A DNA stretch of 61,213 nt, taken from the NCBI GenBank assembly GCA_033765305.1, contig JANRID010000061.1, positions 1 to 61,213 of the forward strand, in the 5' to 3' direction. The notes under the pieces are model-generated. The model was given only the letters and a program-made list of their open reading frames with translations. It had not been told where the DNA came from and did not search any database. The stretch comes from RDXT01 sp033765305. GTDB taxonomy: Bacteria; Bacteroidota; Bacteroidia; J057. Each line of letters opens with the position of its first letter. The first letter of the stretch is position 1. Made by a program: the position numbers and the translations under genes. Positions 35,279-44,122 of the stretch are shown here, in pieces.

Positions 35279-36317
35279 AGGCAGGAGGCGGAGGCTGCGG
35301 CACAGAAAACACTGCGCCGAAGATGTTCAGCACCGCTTTCGAGAAGGCAAATATAGCAATATTCTCCTGAGAAATATACCGGTCTCCGGGCGGAGCCGCT
35401 GCCGCCCCGGCCTCGAACACCCGGATCATCATGTCGAAATGGGTAAAGGAATGCTTCAGCTCGACGCCCGCGGGCTGTCCGCCTGCGGGATCCTCCTGCC
35501 GCAGCCACTGGGCTTCGCTCACCTCCTGGTTGGGGATCTCCCAGAGCCCGCCCCACACGCCCCGGTCGGGGCGGCGGCGGATCAGCAGCCCGCCGCTGCC
35601 GTCGCGGACGAGATAAAAATGGAAGTAGCGGGTTTTCCGGGCTGTTTTGGGGCTTTTGCGGGGAATCAGGTGCACGGCGCCGGCTTTCCGGGCCAGGCAG
35701 TGGGCCTCCAGCGGGCAGATCAGGCAGCCGGGCTTGGCGGGGGTGCAGACCACGGAGCCGAGGTCCATCATGCCGTGGTTGAAGCTGCGGGAATCGGCGG
35801 AGGCCGCCCAGCGGTCGGCCTGCTCCTGGAGGCGCTTCCGCACTGCCGGCCGGTCCACGGGCTCATGCTCGCCGAGCAGGCGCGCCGCCACGCGGAGCAC
35901 GTTGCCGTCGAGCACGCCTACCGGATTGCCGAAGGCAAAGGAGCCGATGGCGCGCGCCGTATAGGGGCCGATGCCCTTGAGCTTCAGCAGCTCGCGGTAA
36001 TCCTGCGGAAACTCGCCCCCGTAGCGCTCCATCAGCTCGCGGGCTGCCGCGTGCAGGTTGCGGGCACGGCTGTAGTAGCCCAGGCCTTCCCAGGCCTTGA
36101 GCACCTCGTCGAGCGAGGCGGCAGCCAGCGCCGGCAGGCCGGGAAAGCGCTCCATAAAGCGCTCGTAGTGCCCGATGCCCTGCCCGATGCGGGTCTGCTG
36201 AAAGACCACTTCCGCGATCCAGATCCGGTACGGGTCGAAGGTGTCGCGCCAGGCGAGCCTGCGGCCCTCGCGCGCATGCCATTGCACGACGAGCGGCCCG
36301 ATGGGAGAGGATTCCAT
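35271..36317 (-). CDS. mutY: A/G-specific adenine glycosylase
   Basis: A 348-residue base-excision enzyme that removes A opposite 8-oxoG. It has the catalytic Glu36 in IWIAEVVFQQTR, the HhH motif LKLKGIGPYTARAIGSFAFG, catalytic Asp137 in GVLDGNVLRV, the 4Fe-4S cluster C191-x6-C198-x2-C201-x5-C207, and a C-terminal NUDIX-like 8-oxoG recognition domain (about 225-345, RGVWGGLWEIPN). ATG 36317-36315 is used: it lies 6 nt past a TATCTTTG -7 element, so the message may be nearly leaderless; the frame upstream is non-coding. Confidence 0.95.
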   Translation of the reverse strand: MESSPIGPLVVQWHAREGRRLAWRDTFDPYRIWIAEVVFQQTRIGQGIGHYERFMERFPGLPALAAASLDEVLKAWEGLGYYSRARNLHAAARELMERYGGEFPQDYRELLKLKGIGPYTARAIGSFAFGNPVGVLDGNVLRVAARLLGEHEPVDRPAVRKRLQEQADRWAASADSRSFNHGMMDLGSVVCTPAKPGCLICPLEAHCLARKAGAVHLIPRKSPKTARKTRYFHFYLVRDGSGGLLIRRRPDRGVWGGLWEIPNQEVSEAQWLRQEDPAGGQPAGVELKHSFTHFDMMIRVFEAGAAAAPPGDRYISQENIAIFAFSKAVLNIFGAVFSVPQPPPPAYG

Positions 36318-36323
36318 GATGCG

Positions 36324-36331
36324 CAAAGATA
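36324..36331 (-). promoter_or_regulatory. Putative mutY promoter -7 element
   Basis: TATCTTTG on the minus strand is a perfect TAnnTTTG, 6 nt before the mutY ATG. No clear -33 box. Confidence 0.4.
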
Positions 36332-36402
36332 GGCAGCTTCCGGCGGAATCCGGCGGTATGGGCCCGGCAGGGCCGCTTCGGCACCTAATTTCGCGAAAAT
36401 GT

Positions 36403-36432
36403 TTTGCAGTTAAGCGCTTTCTGCTAAATTTG
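36403..36432 (+). promoter_or_regulatory. Putative promoter of the HU gene
   Basis: TTTG (36403-36406), 18 nt, then TAAATTTG (36425-36432), a perfect TAnnTTTG match in an AT-rich divergent intergenic region. Confidence 0.6.
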
Positions 36433-36442
36433 CGGGGCCATT

Positions 36443-36460
36443 TGCATCTGTACAGATGCA
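36443..36460. promoter_or_regulatory. 18-bp perfect palindrome in the HU leader
   Basis: TGCATCTGTACAGATGCA reads identically on both strands, 10 nt downstream of the -7 element and 33 nt before the GTG start. It could be an operator or an mRNA hairpin. Confidence 0.6.
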
Positions 36461-36493
36461 TAACTCTTTAGTAACTAGTAACTTACACGCAAC

Positions 36494-36781
36494 GTGACCA
36501 AGGCAGAAGTAATCGCTGAGATCGCTCAGAAAACGGGCATCGACAAAGCGGATGTCGCAAACTCGCTCGAAGGGTTTTTCGCTGTGATCAAAAATTCGCT
36601 GGCAAAGGGCGACAACGTGTACCTGCGCGGCTTCGGCAGCTTTGTGGTGAAGCACCGCAAGGAGAAAGTAGGGCGGATCATTTCCCAGAACACCTCCATG
36701 GTGATCCCTGCGCACAACGTGCCGAGCTTCAAGCCCGCGAAGGTATTCATCGAGAAGGTGAAGAACACGCAGATCGATTAA
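36494..36781 (+). CDS. HU/IHF-family DNA-binding protein
   Basis: A 95-residue histone-like protein starting from GTG (36494). The HU fold is clear: helical N-terminus TKAEVIAEIAQKTGIDKADVANSLEGFFAVIKNSL, then NVYLRGFGSFVVKHRKEKVGRI and the DNA-binding arm region with IPAHNVPSFKPAKVF. It is a nucleoid protein that bends DNA. It is divergent from mutY and heads a unit with the TPR gene and the AURKAIP1/COX24-type gene. The leader contains an 18-bp palindrome. Confidence 0.93.
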   Translation: MTKAEVIAEIAQKTGIDKADVANSLEGFFAVIKNSLAKGDNVYLRGFGSFVVKHRKEKVGRIISQNTSMVIPAHNVPSFKPAKVFIEKVKNTQID

Positions 36782-36804
36782 TCCCCGGCTGAGGTAGCTC
36801 TGCT

Positions 36805-37662
36805 ATGGCTGAACAGATCGTCGGCGCCCCCCGGGGAAACGTGTTGCGCATCGCGGTTGTGTCTTTCGGGGCACTGGTGACCGCTTTGCTGTTTTTCGCC
36901 GACAAAACCAATCTCAACAACCGGAAAACCTCCGATATTTCAGCTCCCCCTGCCGCACAGGCTCCGGGTGCGCGCAGCCTGCCCCCGCTGGCTCCGGATG
37001 CGCAGCTCGACGCCTGGAAGCAGGAGCTGGCGCAGGCAGCCCCCGAGCGGCAGCTTGCACTCTACGACTCCCTGATCGCCCGACTCGTGCTCCGGGGCAG
37101 GTATGATCATGCAGCCGTGTTCGCCGTGCAGCGCCTCGCTGCCGACAGTTCTTTGAATTTCCTGCTTCAGGCAGGAACGCTCAGCCAACAAGCCGCTCAG
37201 ATGGATCTGATCCGGCGTGACTCGGTTCTGGCGTCTGCTTTCAGCGGCGATGCCATCCGGCTGCTCTCCGCATTGACTGCCCGCGACCCCTCCAACGAGG
37301 CTGCCCTCCTGGCGCTGGGCCTGGCGTATGTCAATTCCGGAAAGCCCGAAAACAGCATGCAAGGCGTCCTTACCATCCGTAAAGTGCTGGAAATCAATCC
37401 AGACAATGCGGAGGCAGGCTACCAGCTCGGCGTGTTTTCGATCCAGACCGGCCAGTATGACAAAGCCGCCGAACGGCTTCAGCGGGTGCTCAGCCGCTAT
37501 CCCGAACGCCAGGATGCCCGCTATCAGCTTGCGGTCGCCCAGGCCGGCCTCGGAGATGCAGCCCAAGCCCGTCTGCTCCTTGAAACGGTCGTCAAAGAAG
37601 CTTCCGACCCGGAACTGAAGCTGGCTGCGCGTGAGCTTCTCACTCAACTCTCCACCAATTAA
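36805..37662 (+). CDS. TPR-repeat protein with N-terminal membrane anchor
   Basis: A 285-residue protein with a single N-terminal hydrophobic segment (about 14-32, VLRIAVVSFGALVTALLFFAD), a Pro/Ala linker and tetratricopeptide repeats (about 165-280, NEAALLALGLAYVNSGKPENS, NAEAGYQLGVFSIQTGQYDKAAERLQRVL, DARYQLAVAQAGLGDAAQARLLLE). It is probably anchored in the inner membrane with the repeats in the periplasm. It lies between HU and the small ribosomal protein/RNase G-like gene, an arrangement common in Bacteroidota, but the role is undefined. Confidence 0.85.
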   Translation: MAEQIVGAPRGNVLRIAVVSFGALVTALLFFADKTNLNNRKTSDISAPPAAQAPGARSLPPLAPDAQLDAWKQELAQAAPERQLALYDSLIARLVLRGRYDHAAVFAVQRLAADSSLNFLLQAGTLSQQAAQMDLIRRDSVLASAFSGDAIRLLSALTARDPSNEAALLALGLAYVNSGKPENSMQGVLTIRKVLEINPDNAEAGYQLGVFSIQTGQYDKAAERLQRVLSRYPERQDARYQLAVAQAGLGDAAQARLLLETVVKEASDPELKLAARELLTQLSTN

Positions 37663-37679
37663 CCACGGAGGACATCGCT

Positions 37680-37772
37680 ATGCCCTGCGGAAAAAAACGC
37701 AAACGTCACAAGATCGCCACGCACAAGCGTAAGAAGCGTCTCAGAAAGAATCGCCACAAGAAGAAGAAGTGA
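37680..37772 (+). CDS. AURKAIP1/COX24 domain-containing small ribosomal protein
   Basis: A 30-residue highly basic protein (MPCGKKRKRHKIATHKRKKR then LRKNRHKKKK) matching the AURKAIP1/COX24 family, related to small mitochondrial ribosomal protein mS38 and to short bacterial ribosome-associated proteins. It was found by direct translation, being below usual ORF-length cutoffs. A GGAGG lies 8 nt before the ATG, unusual for Bacteroidota, where Shine-Dalgarno sequences are generally weak. It lies 17 nt after the TPR gene and 166 nt before the Rne/Rng-type RNase gene. Confidence 0.9.
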   Translation: MPCGKKRKRHKIATHKRKKRLRKNRHKKKK

Positions 37773-37809
37773 TCTCCGGCCTTCGCTCCGGATCTCACCT
37801 GCGACATAC

Positions 37810-37836
37810 GGGGGCAGTACGTCCGGTACTGGCCCC
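37810..37836 (+). terminator. Hairpin between the small ribosomal protein gene and the RNase gene
   Basis: GGGGGCAGTAC-gtccg-GTACTGGCCCC, an 11-bp stem with one mismatch, followed by atattcctattc. It may be a terminator or an RNase E/G-responsive leader element of the downstream RNase gene. Confidence 0.5.
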
Positions 37837-37938
37837 ATATTCCTATTCACCCGCTTACCCTTCTGATACCAGCTTCTTTGCTTCAGCTGCATTCCGCTCA
37901 GTACGGACGGATCAGGTGTAAGCGCAACCCGCCAGCGT

Positions 37939-39492
37939 GTGAATGAACTTATCGTAAGCAAAACCGATGACGGACTCCGCATCGGACTGCTCCAGGATAA
38001 ACGGATCGTCGAACTCCACCACGAGCTGGTCTCGGAAGAGTTTGCCGTCGGCGATCTGGTCCTGGGAAAAGTCCGCAAGATCGTCTCGGGCCTGAACGCG
38101 GCTTTTGTCGATGTAGGCCATCCGAAAGACGCTTTTCTGCATTATTTCGACCTGGGCCCCCAGGTCCGCTCCCTGATGCGGTATGTGAAAGCAGCCCGCA
38201 ACGTCCGTGACGGCCAGACCGATTACCTCCAGTCCCTCGACCTGCTGCCCGACATCAATAAAAACGGGAAGATGGAAGAGGTCCTCAAACCCAACCAGGA
38301 AATCCTGGTGCAGGTCGTGAAGGAGCCTATCTCGACCAAGGGGCCCCGCCTCTCCAGCGAGATCTCGCTCCCCGGCCAGTATGTGGTGCTGGTGCCTTTC
38401 GGCAAGGTGGTCTCTGTCTCGAAGAAAATCCGCTCCTCCGAGGAGCGCCGCCGCCTCAAAGCCGTCGCCGAAGGGCTCTGCCCGCCCAATTTCGGCATGA
38501 TCGTGCGCACCGCCGCCACCGGCAAAGACCTCGAAAGCCTCCGCAAGGATATCGAAGACATTCAGGAGCGCTGGAAGCGCATGACCCTCGCCCTGCCCGG
38601 CGCCCGGCCGCCGGCCAAGGTCCTCAGCGAGCATGCCCGCGCCACGTCCATCCTGCGCGATATGCTCAGCCAGGGCTTCGATGCCATCCACACCGACGAC
38701 CCCCGCTCGCATCAGGAGATCGAAGAGTACCTCCGCGAGCATCAGCCCGATATGCTGCGCGGGCTCAAACTCTACAAGGGCAAGGTGCCCCTCTTCCATT
38801 TCATGGGCATCGAAAAACAGATCAAGGCCTCCTTCGGCAAGGTGGCTTCCATGTCCAATGGCGCATACCTCGTGATCGAACACACCGAGGCCATGCACGT
38901 GATCGATGTCAACAGCGGCAGCAAAAACCTCAGCAACCAGACGCTCGAAGAAACGGCCCTCAAGGTCAATATGGAGGCGGCGACCGAGATCGCCCGCCAG
39001 CTCCGGCTCCGCGATATGGGCGGCATCATCGTGATCGACTTCATCGACATGAAGAAGCCCGAAAACCGCAAGGTGCTCTTCGAGCACGTGCGCAAGGTGA
39101 TGAAGTCCGACCGCGCCAAGCACTCCATCCTGCCCATGAGCAAGTTCGGCCTGGTCCAGATTACCCGTCAGCGGGTGCGGCCCCAGATCGACATCCAGAC
39201 CGCCGAGGTCTGCCCCACCTGCAACGGCACCGGCAAGATCCAGGCCTCCATCCTCATCACGGACGAAATCTCCAACAACCTGGAGTTTCTTATCCGCCAG
39301 AACAAGGAGACCAAGCTGTCCCTGCACGTCAACCCCTTCGTGGCGGCCTTTCTGCGGCGCGGCCTGCTGCGCAGCGTGCAGTTTGGCTGGTTCCACACCT
39401 ACTGGCAGTGGATTCCGATCAAGGAAGACCCTTCGCTGCCCTTTACGACCGTGCGCTACGTCAACGGACGCGGCGAAGAGATCAAGTTCTGA
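37939..39492 (+). CDS. rng: Ribonuclease E/G family protein
   Basis: A 517-residue endoribonuclease of the Rne/Rng family, acting in rRNA maturation and mRNA decay. The start is GTG 37939. It has an S1 domain (about 30-125, GKVRKIVSGLNAAFVDVGHPKDAFLHYFDL), an RNase H-like and 5'-sensor region (KGPRLSSEISLPGQYVVLVP, IVRTAATGKDLESLRKD), the catalytic DNase I-like domain with HVIDVNSGS (first metal-binding Asp) and GGIIVIDFIDM (second), and the Zn-link Cys pair CPTCNGTG. The length is typical of RNase G rather than E. A hairpin in its leader and a strong convergent terminator flank the gene. Confidence 0.95.
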   Translation: MNELIVSKTDDGLRIGLLQDKRIVELHHELVSEEFAVGDLVLGKVRKIVSGLNAAFVDVGHPKDAFLHYFDLGPQVRSLMRYVKAARNVRDGQTDYLQSLDLLPDINKNGKMEEVLKPNQEILVQVVKEPISTKGPRLSSEISLPGQYVVLVPFGKVVSVSKKIRSSEERRRLKAVAEGLCPPNFGMIVRTAATGKDLESLRKDIEDIQERWKRMTLALPGARPPAKVLSEHARATSILRDMLSQGFDAIHTDDPRSHQEIEEYLREHQPDMLRGLKLYKGKVPLFHFMGIEKQIKASFGKVASMSNGAYLVIEHTEAMHVIDVNSGSKNLSNQTLEETALKVNMEAATEIARQLRLRDMGGIIVIDFIDMKKPENRKVLFEHVRKVMKSDRAKHSILPMSKFGLVQITRQRVRPQIDIQTAEVCPTCNGTGKIQASILITDEISNNLEFLIRQNKETKLSLHVNPFVAAFLRRGLLRSVQFGWFHTYWQWIPIKEDPSLPFTTVRYVNGRGEEIKF

Positions 39493-39508
39493 GCCTGCCT
39501 CAGCATGC

Positions 39509-39542
39509 ACAGGGCCTGCTTCCGGAAGGAAGCAGGTCCTGT
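39509..39542. terminator. Bidirectional terminator between rng and the T9SS gene
   Basis: ACAGGGCCTGCTTCC-ggaa-GGAAGCAGGTCCTGT, a 15-bp stem with one G-U pair and a GGAA loop, between convergent stops. Confidence 0.75.
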
Positions 39543-39570
39543 CTGCATCTGGGAAATCAGCTGAAATGCC

Positions 39571-41757
39571 TCAGCGGGCGATGAGCACCTTTTCGCGTGC
39601 GGCCAGACCCGTTTCGGAGATCACGGTGAAGATGTAGATCCCGGCAGGCAGCTGGCTCAGGTCCAGGCGGAAAGCGCCGCTGCCGGCCGTCTGCGACTGC
39701 TGGAGCACGGTGCGCCCGCTGAGGTCGCGCAGCGAAGCCTGCAGCCGCATGGTCCGGGGCAGCTCGAAGCTTGCGTGCAGCACGTCCGAAGCCGGATTGG
39801 GATAGATGCGGAAGGCCTGCTGGAAGGCCGGATCGAGGGCCGTGGCGCTGCTGGCGCAGTATTCGGTGCGGAAGTTGACCGCATCGGCGTTGTTGCGCGG
39901 CAGGAGCTTCATGTTGCTGAAGCTGAAGTTCATGATCCCCGTCAGCGACGTGACCGTATCGCCGGTCTGCACCACGCAGGCGGGCACCTGCATCAGGCCG
40001 GCCTCGGTGATCCACATCGAGTCGTTGACGTAGGAGAAATACAGCGAGCTGAAGACGGAGTTGGTCACGCGGCCGGCCAGCACCCGGCAGCCCGTAGCGG
40101 GGTCGAACACGGACTCGCCTACGCGGTACTCGGCGAAGGGGCTCGTGCCATCGGCATTGGAGGTGACGACGTACAGATCGCCTTCGTTGCTCTTCAGGCG
40201 CACCAGCATGCCTTCATACTTCTCGTTGCCGGCGAAGCTGTAGGTGGTGAAGAGGGCCGGGTTCAGGTCGATGGGGGCAGGCAGCGCATTGCCCTGGCTG
40301 AGCACAGCGATGGAGTTGACGACCATGACCGTGAAGTTGAAGGACTCCTGGATCACCCCGGTAGCGCGGACGCGGTCGCCGCGGCGCAGGCCAGCCAGGG
40401 CGCTGTTCTGCGTCAGCGAAAGGCCTGCCCATTCGGTCTGGCCTTCCTGCTGGATGTACACGTAGCCGAGGTCGTTGGTATCGGCGGAGGCCGTCACGAT
40501 GCCGGTGACCGTTACTTCCAGGTTGGTGTATCCGGAGTTGCCATTGCTGTAGGGCGTGAACTGCACGTCGTACACCGTCAGGCCGTTGTCGCGGGCGGTA
40601 AAGAAGAGCGGGCTGGCGTTGCCGGAGGGCACGCTGGGGTTGTTGGCGGTCAGGTTGTCGTCGTCACTGGCGCTGACATAGTACTTCACGAAGTCGCCGT
40701 CGCTGAAGGCCGTCTCCGGAATGGTGCCGGTCCAGGTGCTGCCCGACTGCGTCATGGGCGCTTCGAGGTAGTTGGGGTTGCTCTGGCCGACGGCGTAGAA
40801 GATTTTCGCGCTGGTCACCGTGCCGTCCACGTCGGTAATGGTTGCCGACACGTTGACGTTCTGGCTGGAGCTGGGTGCGACGGGGTTGCGGGTAATGGCG
40901 GAAATGAGCGGCGCGGAGGAGCCTGCCTGCACCACATAGTCGGAAGATTTGAAGGGGAACAGCTCATAGCCCCGGCCTGTGCCGATGCAGCCGTTCTGCG
41001 AGTGGGCGATCACGCCGCGCAGGGTATCATAGACCGTGCCGACGGTAGGGGCTACGAAGTTGCCGGGCGGATTGTTGGCCGGCAGGCGCTGCACCATGAA
41101 GCGGTCGGAGACGTTCATGCGGTTGCCTGCGGCATCGGCTACGTTGAAGCCCACGCGGTTGCCGCCGGAGAAGGGGTCCACGGTCACGACGGTCACGTCG
41201 TAAAATTCGGCATAGACGCCTTCCCACTGCTCGCCGGTTTCGAGGTTGTTGATGCGGGTGCTGTTGTTCAGGCTGGCAATTTCGACGGGATTGCGGCCGA
41301 CCGCCTTGCCGGAGGCCAGCAGCTCGATGTTGAGCGGCACGATTTCCGTTTCACCCGAAAACTCCAGGATGATGCCGGTGACCTTCACGGAGTCGCCAGC
41401 CACCAGGTCGAGCACATCCGTGCCCGGCACGGGCACCGGCACGCCGTTGGTGGTGAAGAGGTCGATGCCGGAGAAGGGGCCGGTGCCGTTCTGCAGCCAG
41501 ATGTTGCGGTTGCCGCCCTGCACGCCCTGGGCATTGGTGACCGGCGCGCCGCCGCCGGGCGGCGTGATCCGCGCATCCATGACCACCACGCCGGTGGTGA
41601 TGACGGTGTCGCCCACATAAAGCGAGCTGGCCCGGCAGGCCACAAGCGAATCCTGCGGCACGGTCTGAATCTGCTGGATCGTCAGCACGGGATAATTCTG
41701 CGCGTGCAGCCCGGCAGCGAGGCCGGCCAGCAGCAGGAAGAGGAACGGTTTTCTCAT
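39571..41757 (-). CDS. Secreted protein with T9SS type A sorting domain
   Basis: A 728-residue secreted protein with a signal peptide (MRKPFLFLLLAGLAAGLHAQ), OB-like or nucleotide-binding-like beta-rich repeats (QDSLVACRASSLYVGDTVITTGVVV and a second similar LEVTVTGIVTASADTNDLGYVYIQQEG around residue 425, typical of YhcR/OB-type domains in secreted nucleases), a Fn3-like middle domain (SSSQNVNVSATITDVDGTV) and a T9SS type A C-terminal domain (about 645-728, FRIYPNPASDVLHASFELP, QLPAGIYIFTVIS, EKVLIAR). No nuclease active site is present, so the enzymatic role is unsupported. ATG 41757-41755 starts the signal peptide. A heptamer-repeat element lies directly upstream. Confidence 0.88.
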   Translation of the reverse strand: MRKPFLFLLLAGLAAGLHAQNYPVLTIQQIQTVPQDSLVACRASSLYVGDTVITTGVVVMDARITPPGGGAPVTNAQGVQGGNRNIWLQNGTGPFSGIDLFTTNGVPVPVPGTDVLDLVAGDSVKVTGIILEFSGETEIVPLNIELLASGKAVGRNPVEIASLNNSTRINNLETGEQWEGVYAEFYDVTVVTVDPFSGGNRVGFNVADAAGNRMNVSDRFMVQRLPANNPPGNFVAPTVGTVYDTLRGVIAHSQNGCIGTGRGYELFPFKSSDYVVQAGSSAPLISAITRNPVAPSSSQNVNVSATITDVDGTVTSAKIFYAVGQSNPNYLEAPMTQSGSTWTGTIPETAFSDGDFVKYYVSASDDDNLTANNPSVPSGNASPLFFTARDNGLTVYDVQFTPYSNGNSGYTNLEVTVTGIVTASADTNDLGYVYIQQEGQTEWAGLSLTQNSALAGLRRGDRVRATGVIQESFNFTVMVVNSIAVLSQGNALPAPIDLNPALFTTYSFAGNEKYEGMLVRLKSNEGDLYVVTSNADGTSPFAEYRVGESVFDPATGCRVLAGRVTNSVFSSLYFSYVNDSMWITEAGLMQVPACVVQTGDTVTSLTGIMNFSFSNMKLLPRNNADAVNFRTEYCASSATALDPAFQQAFRIYPNPASDVLHASFELPRTMRLQASLRDLSGRTVLQQSQTAGSGAFRLDLSQLPAGIYIFTVISETGLAAREKVLIAR

Positions 41758-41785
41758 GAGGATTACAGGGTTTATTGAAAGAATG

Positions 41786-42005
41786 AGGTAGTGGGTAGTG
41801 AGTAGTGTGTAGTGCGTACAGAATCGGGCAGCGAACGGCAAGGCGGAATGGGCTTGACGTTTCTAGGAGTGCTGAAGAGGCTGAATATGAGCCAACAGTG
41901 TATAGATGAGCACGATAGGCCCGGAATCCCGCACGGAACTGTTGGTTCGCTGCCGCCGCATATTCCTATACTCATTACTCAATACCCACTACTCAATACA
42001 CTACT
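41786..42005. repeat. Inverted heptamer-repeat element
   Basis: The left arm has AGTAGTG/GGTAGTG-type 7-mers (41786-41818), the right arm the complementary CACTACT/CAATACC/CATTACT copies (41969-42005), with about 150 nt between. The right arm includes the TAG stop codon (42003-42001) of the minus-strand gene. It has the same architecture as the dxr-leuA element. Confidence 0.75.
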
Positions 42006-44073
42006 TGATAACGACGAACTTCCCCAGTTTCTTTTCTCCGCTGTCGCGGTCCGTGACGGCGAAGAGGTAAAGGCCGCGGGCCAGGATCTGAGTATCGGCG
42101 GAAAGCAGATCCCAGGCATGCTCGCCGCCGGAAAACTCGCTGTTGGCCGGGTCGGCATAGGTGCCGAACCAGCGGATGTCACTGCCCTTGTAGGCCTCGT
42201 CGTGCTCGAAGACATCCACCAGATCTCCGGCCAGGGTGTAGATGCGCACCTCGCAGCGGGCGGGGAGGTTGGCGAAGACCAGCTTGCGGTCCTCCTCGAA
42301 GCGGCTGGCGCCCTCCCAGTCGGCGCGGGCGTAGTAGGGATTGGGATAGACGAAGGGATCGCCGTTGGCGTAGCCGGTGTTTGCGGGCTTGCCGGGAAAC
42401 ACGCGGCGCAGCGCCGCCAGCGGCGCCGACTCCAGCGGCGGCAGGTTGTTCACCTCGTCGCCGCTGTCGTAGGCCGTCAGCGCCACCGCATGCTGCCAGC
42501 CGTTGGCGGTATTCTCAAACACATACCGGTAGCGGTAGGCCACCGTATCGCCCTCGAAGCGCTTGGGTTCTGCCAGCCGGATGCCCTCGAAGCCCGTGTC
42601 GAAGCTGTTGCCGTCGCCCGGCAGGTCCCACTGGCCTGCCAGCTTGAGCGAGCCCAGAATATCCTGCGTATTCTGCACATCAAAGCCGATGGCCGTTTTG
42701 TAGAGGCGATAGCCCTGAAAATCAGCCTGTTTGGAAATGGGATCCACCGATGCCTCCGAATTGTCCGCCCAGTACACCTCGATCCGCTGATCCGCAGCCA
42801 CCACCCGCATGCTGGGAATATCGGGCGGAGCGGGCAGGATGAAGCGGGTGATGCGCCCGTTGCCGTCGCGGTCCTCGCCCGGATCGAGGAGGCAGTTGCC
42901 GTTGGCGTCCTCGCCGTCGTAGGCCGTCTGGGCCCAGCCGGCATTCTGGATCAGGTTGGCGCGCTGCGCCGGCGTGTTGGCCGCTGCGGGCAGCCCGTCG
43001 AACACCCGCCGTGCGCAGACGATGGCGAAGGCCACATCGATGAATTCACCCGGATTCAGCCGGGGGAAAGGGCCGGCCGAGATCAGGTTGGAGCGGTTGT
43101 TGGGGCTGCTGAGCTGCGCCTGAATGCTCGGCCAGGTGGGCAGGCGGTTGAGCCCTTCGCGCATTTTGCCGTACTTCTGGAGGTCGTTGATGGGGAAGAA
43201 ATACAGCGGATCGGCAGAATTGCGGAACTGCCAGGAGTTGAAATGCACCTGATAGCCTGGCGAGCTGATGCATCCGCCGTTCAGTTCCGCCCCCAGATAC
43301 TTCGTCGCCACATAGCTGTCGGTATAGCCGATGTCGCCCGTGGCATCGAACTCATACCCCATCCGCAGCGAATCCTCGTACCCGTTGCCGCCCTTGTTGA
43401 AAAAAGCCGAACCGCCAGGCGGCGTGATGTTCACATTGCGCACCACGCCGTCCACCCAGTAGCCGGCATACACCGAGTCGATGGGCACGGAATTGAGGTT
43501 GGTGATGCGGAAATTGAGGATGACAAAAAAATTGGCGAAGGGGAAGTTCCAGTTGTAGGATCTGAAATCCACCCGCAGGCCGAGCGGCGTGAGATGCTCG
43601 TTGATCGGGACCGTGGCGGTGCCGGTGAAGATGCTGAGGGCCGTGTCGGTGAAGGAAGAGGTGAAATCCTGGTGGGAGGTGGCGTCCGGCGTGAAAAACG
43701 GGCTGTCGAACAGGCTGGAGCGCTCTGCCAGGCCAGCCTTGGAGGTGAATTCGAAGCCGGATTTGCCGGTAGAGTAGCCCGTGGCATCATCGACGGCGGC
43801 GGTGCTCACCGCAATCTGCCCGTCTATGATGCCGCCCACCCAGAGCCCACCCTCGAAGATGTGTTCGATCCCCGAATTGGCCGGATATTCGCAGGAAGGG
43901 AAGCCCTGGACGTTGAAACTGCCGCTGAAGCTGTTGCCGATGAGGCCCAGGTTGCTGATGGTCGCGGCGATGTTGCCGGCGCTCGTCACCTGCTCCTGGT
44001 ACACATCCGGCGCCTGGCCCGAGGCCTGCGCTGCCAGCAGCAGCACCGAGGTGATGATGGTGAGTCGTCTCAT
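42001..44073 (-). CDS. Secreted protein with T9SS type A-like C-terminal domain
   Basis: A 690-residue secreted protein. It has a signal peptide (MRRLTIITSVLLLAAQASGQ), then a long beta-rich region starting NIAATISNLGLIGNSFSGSF, with GGLWVGGIIDGQIAVSTA and DPLYFFPINDLQKYGKM, an EF-hand-like segment (GEDANGNCLLDPGEDRDGNGR), a Fn3-like region and a C-terminal domain VYPNPYYARADWEG, EVRIYTLAGDLV, LYLFAVTDRDSGEKKLGKFVVIK that fits T9SS sorting domains. Such long Saprospiria/Rhodothermia secreted proteins have no assigned enzyme function. ATG 44073-44071 is at the signal peptide. Its stop codon lies in a repeat arm. Confidence 0.85.
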   Translation of the reverse strand: MRRLTIITSVLLLAAQASGQAPDVYQEQVTSAGNIAATISNLGLIGNSFSGSFNVQGFPSCEYPANSGIEHIFEGGLWVGGIIDGQIAVSTAAVDDATGYSTGKSGFEFTSKAGLAERSSLFDSPFFTPDATSHQDFTSSFTDTALSIFTGTATVPINEHLTPLGLRVDFRSYNWNFPFANFFVILNFRITNLNSVPIDSVYAGYWVDGVVRNVNITPPGGSAFFNKGGNGYEDSLRMGYEFDATGDIGYTDSYVATKYLGAELNGGCISSPGYQVHFNSWQFRNSADPLYFFPINDLQKYGKMREGLNRLPTWPSIQAQLSSPNNRSNLISAGPFPRLNPGEFIDVAFAIVCARRVFDGLPAAANTPAQRANLIQNAGWAQTAYDGEDANGNCLLDPGEDRDGNGRITRFILPAPPDIPSMRVVAADQRIEVYWADNSEASVDPISKQADFQGYRLYKTAIGFDVQNTQDILGSLKLAGQWDLPGDGNSFDTGFEGIRLAEPKRFEGDTVAYRYRYVFENTANGWQHAVALTAYDSGDEVNNLPPLESAPLAALRRVFPGKPANTGYANGDPFVYPNPYYARADWEGASRFEEDRKLVFANLPARCEVRIYTLAGDLVDVFEHDEAYKGSDIRWFGTYADPANSEFSGGEHAWDLLSADTQILARGLYLFAVTDRDSGEKKLGKFVVIK

Positions 44074-44122
44074 ACAAGCGGCTAAGATAGGCTTCCGCGC
44101 CGGATGTAGTATAAAGACAGGG

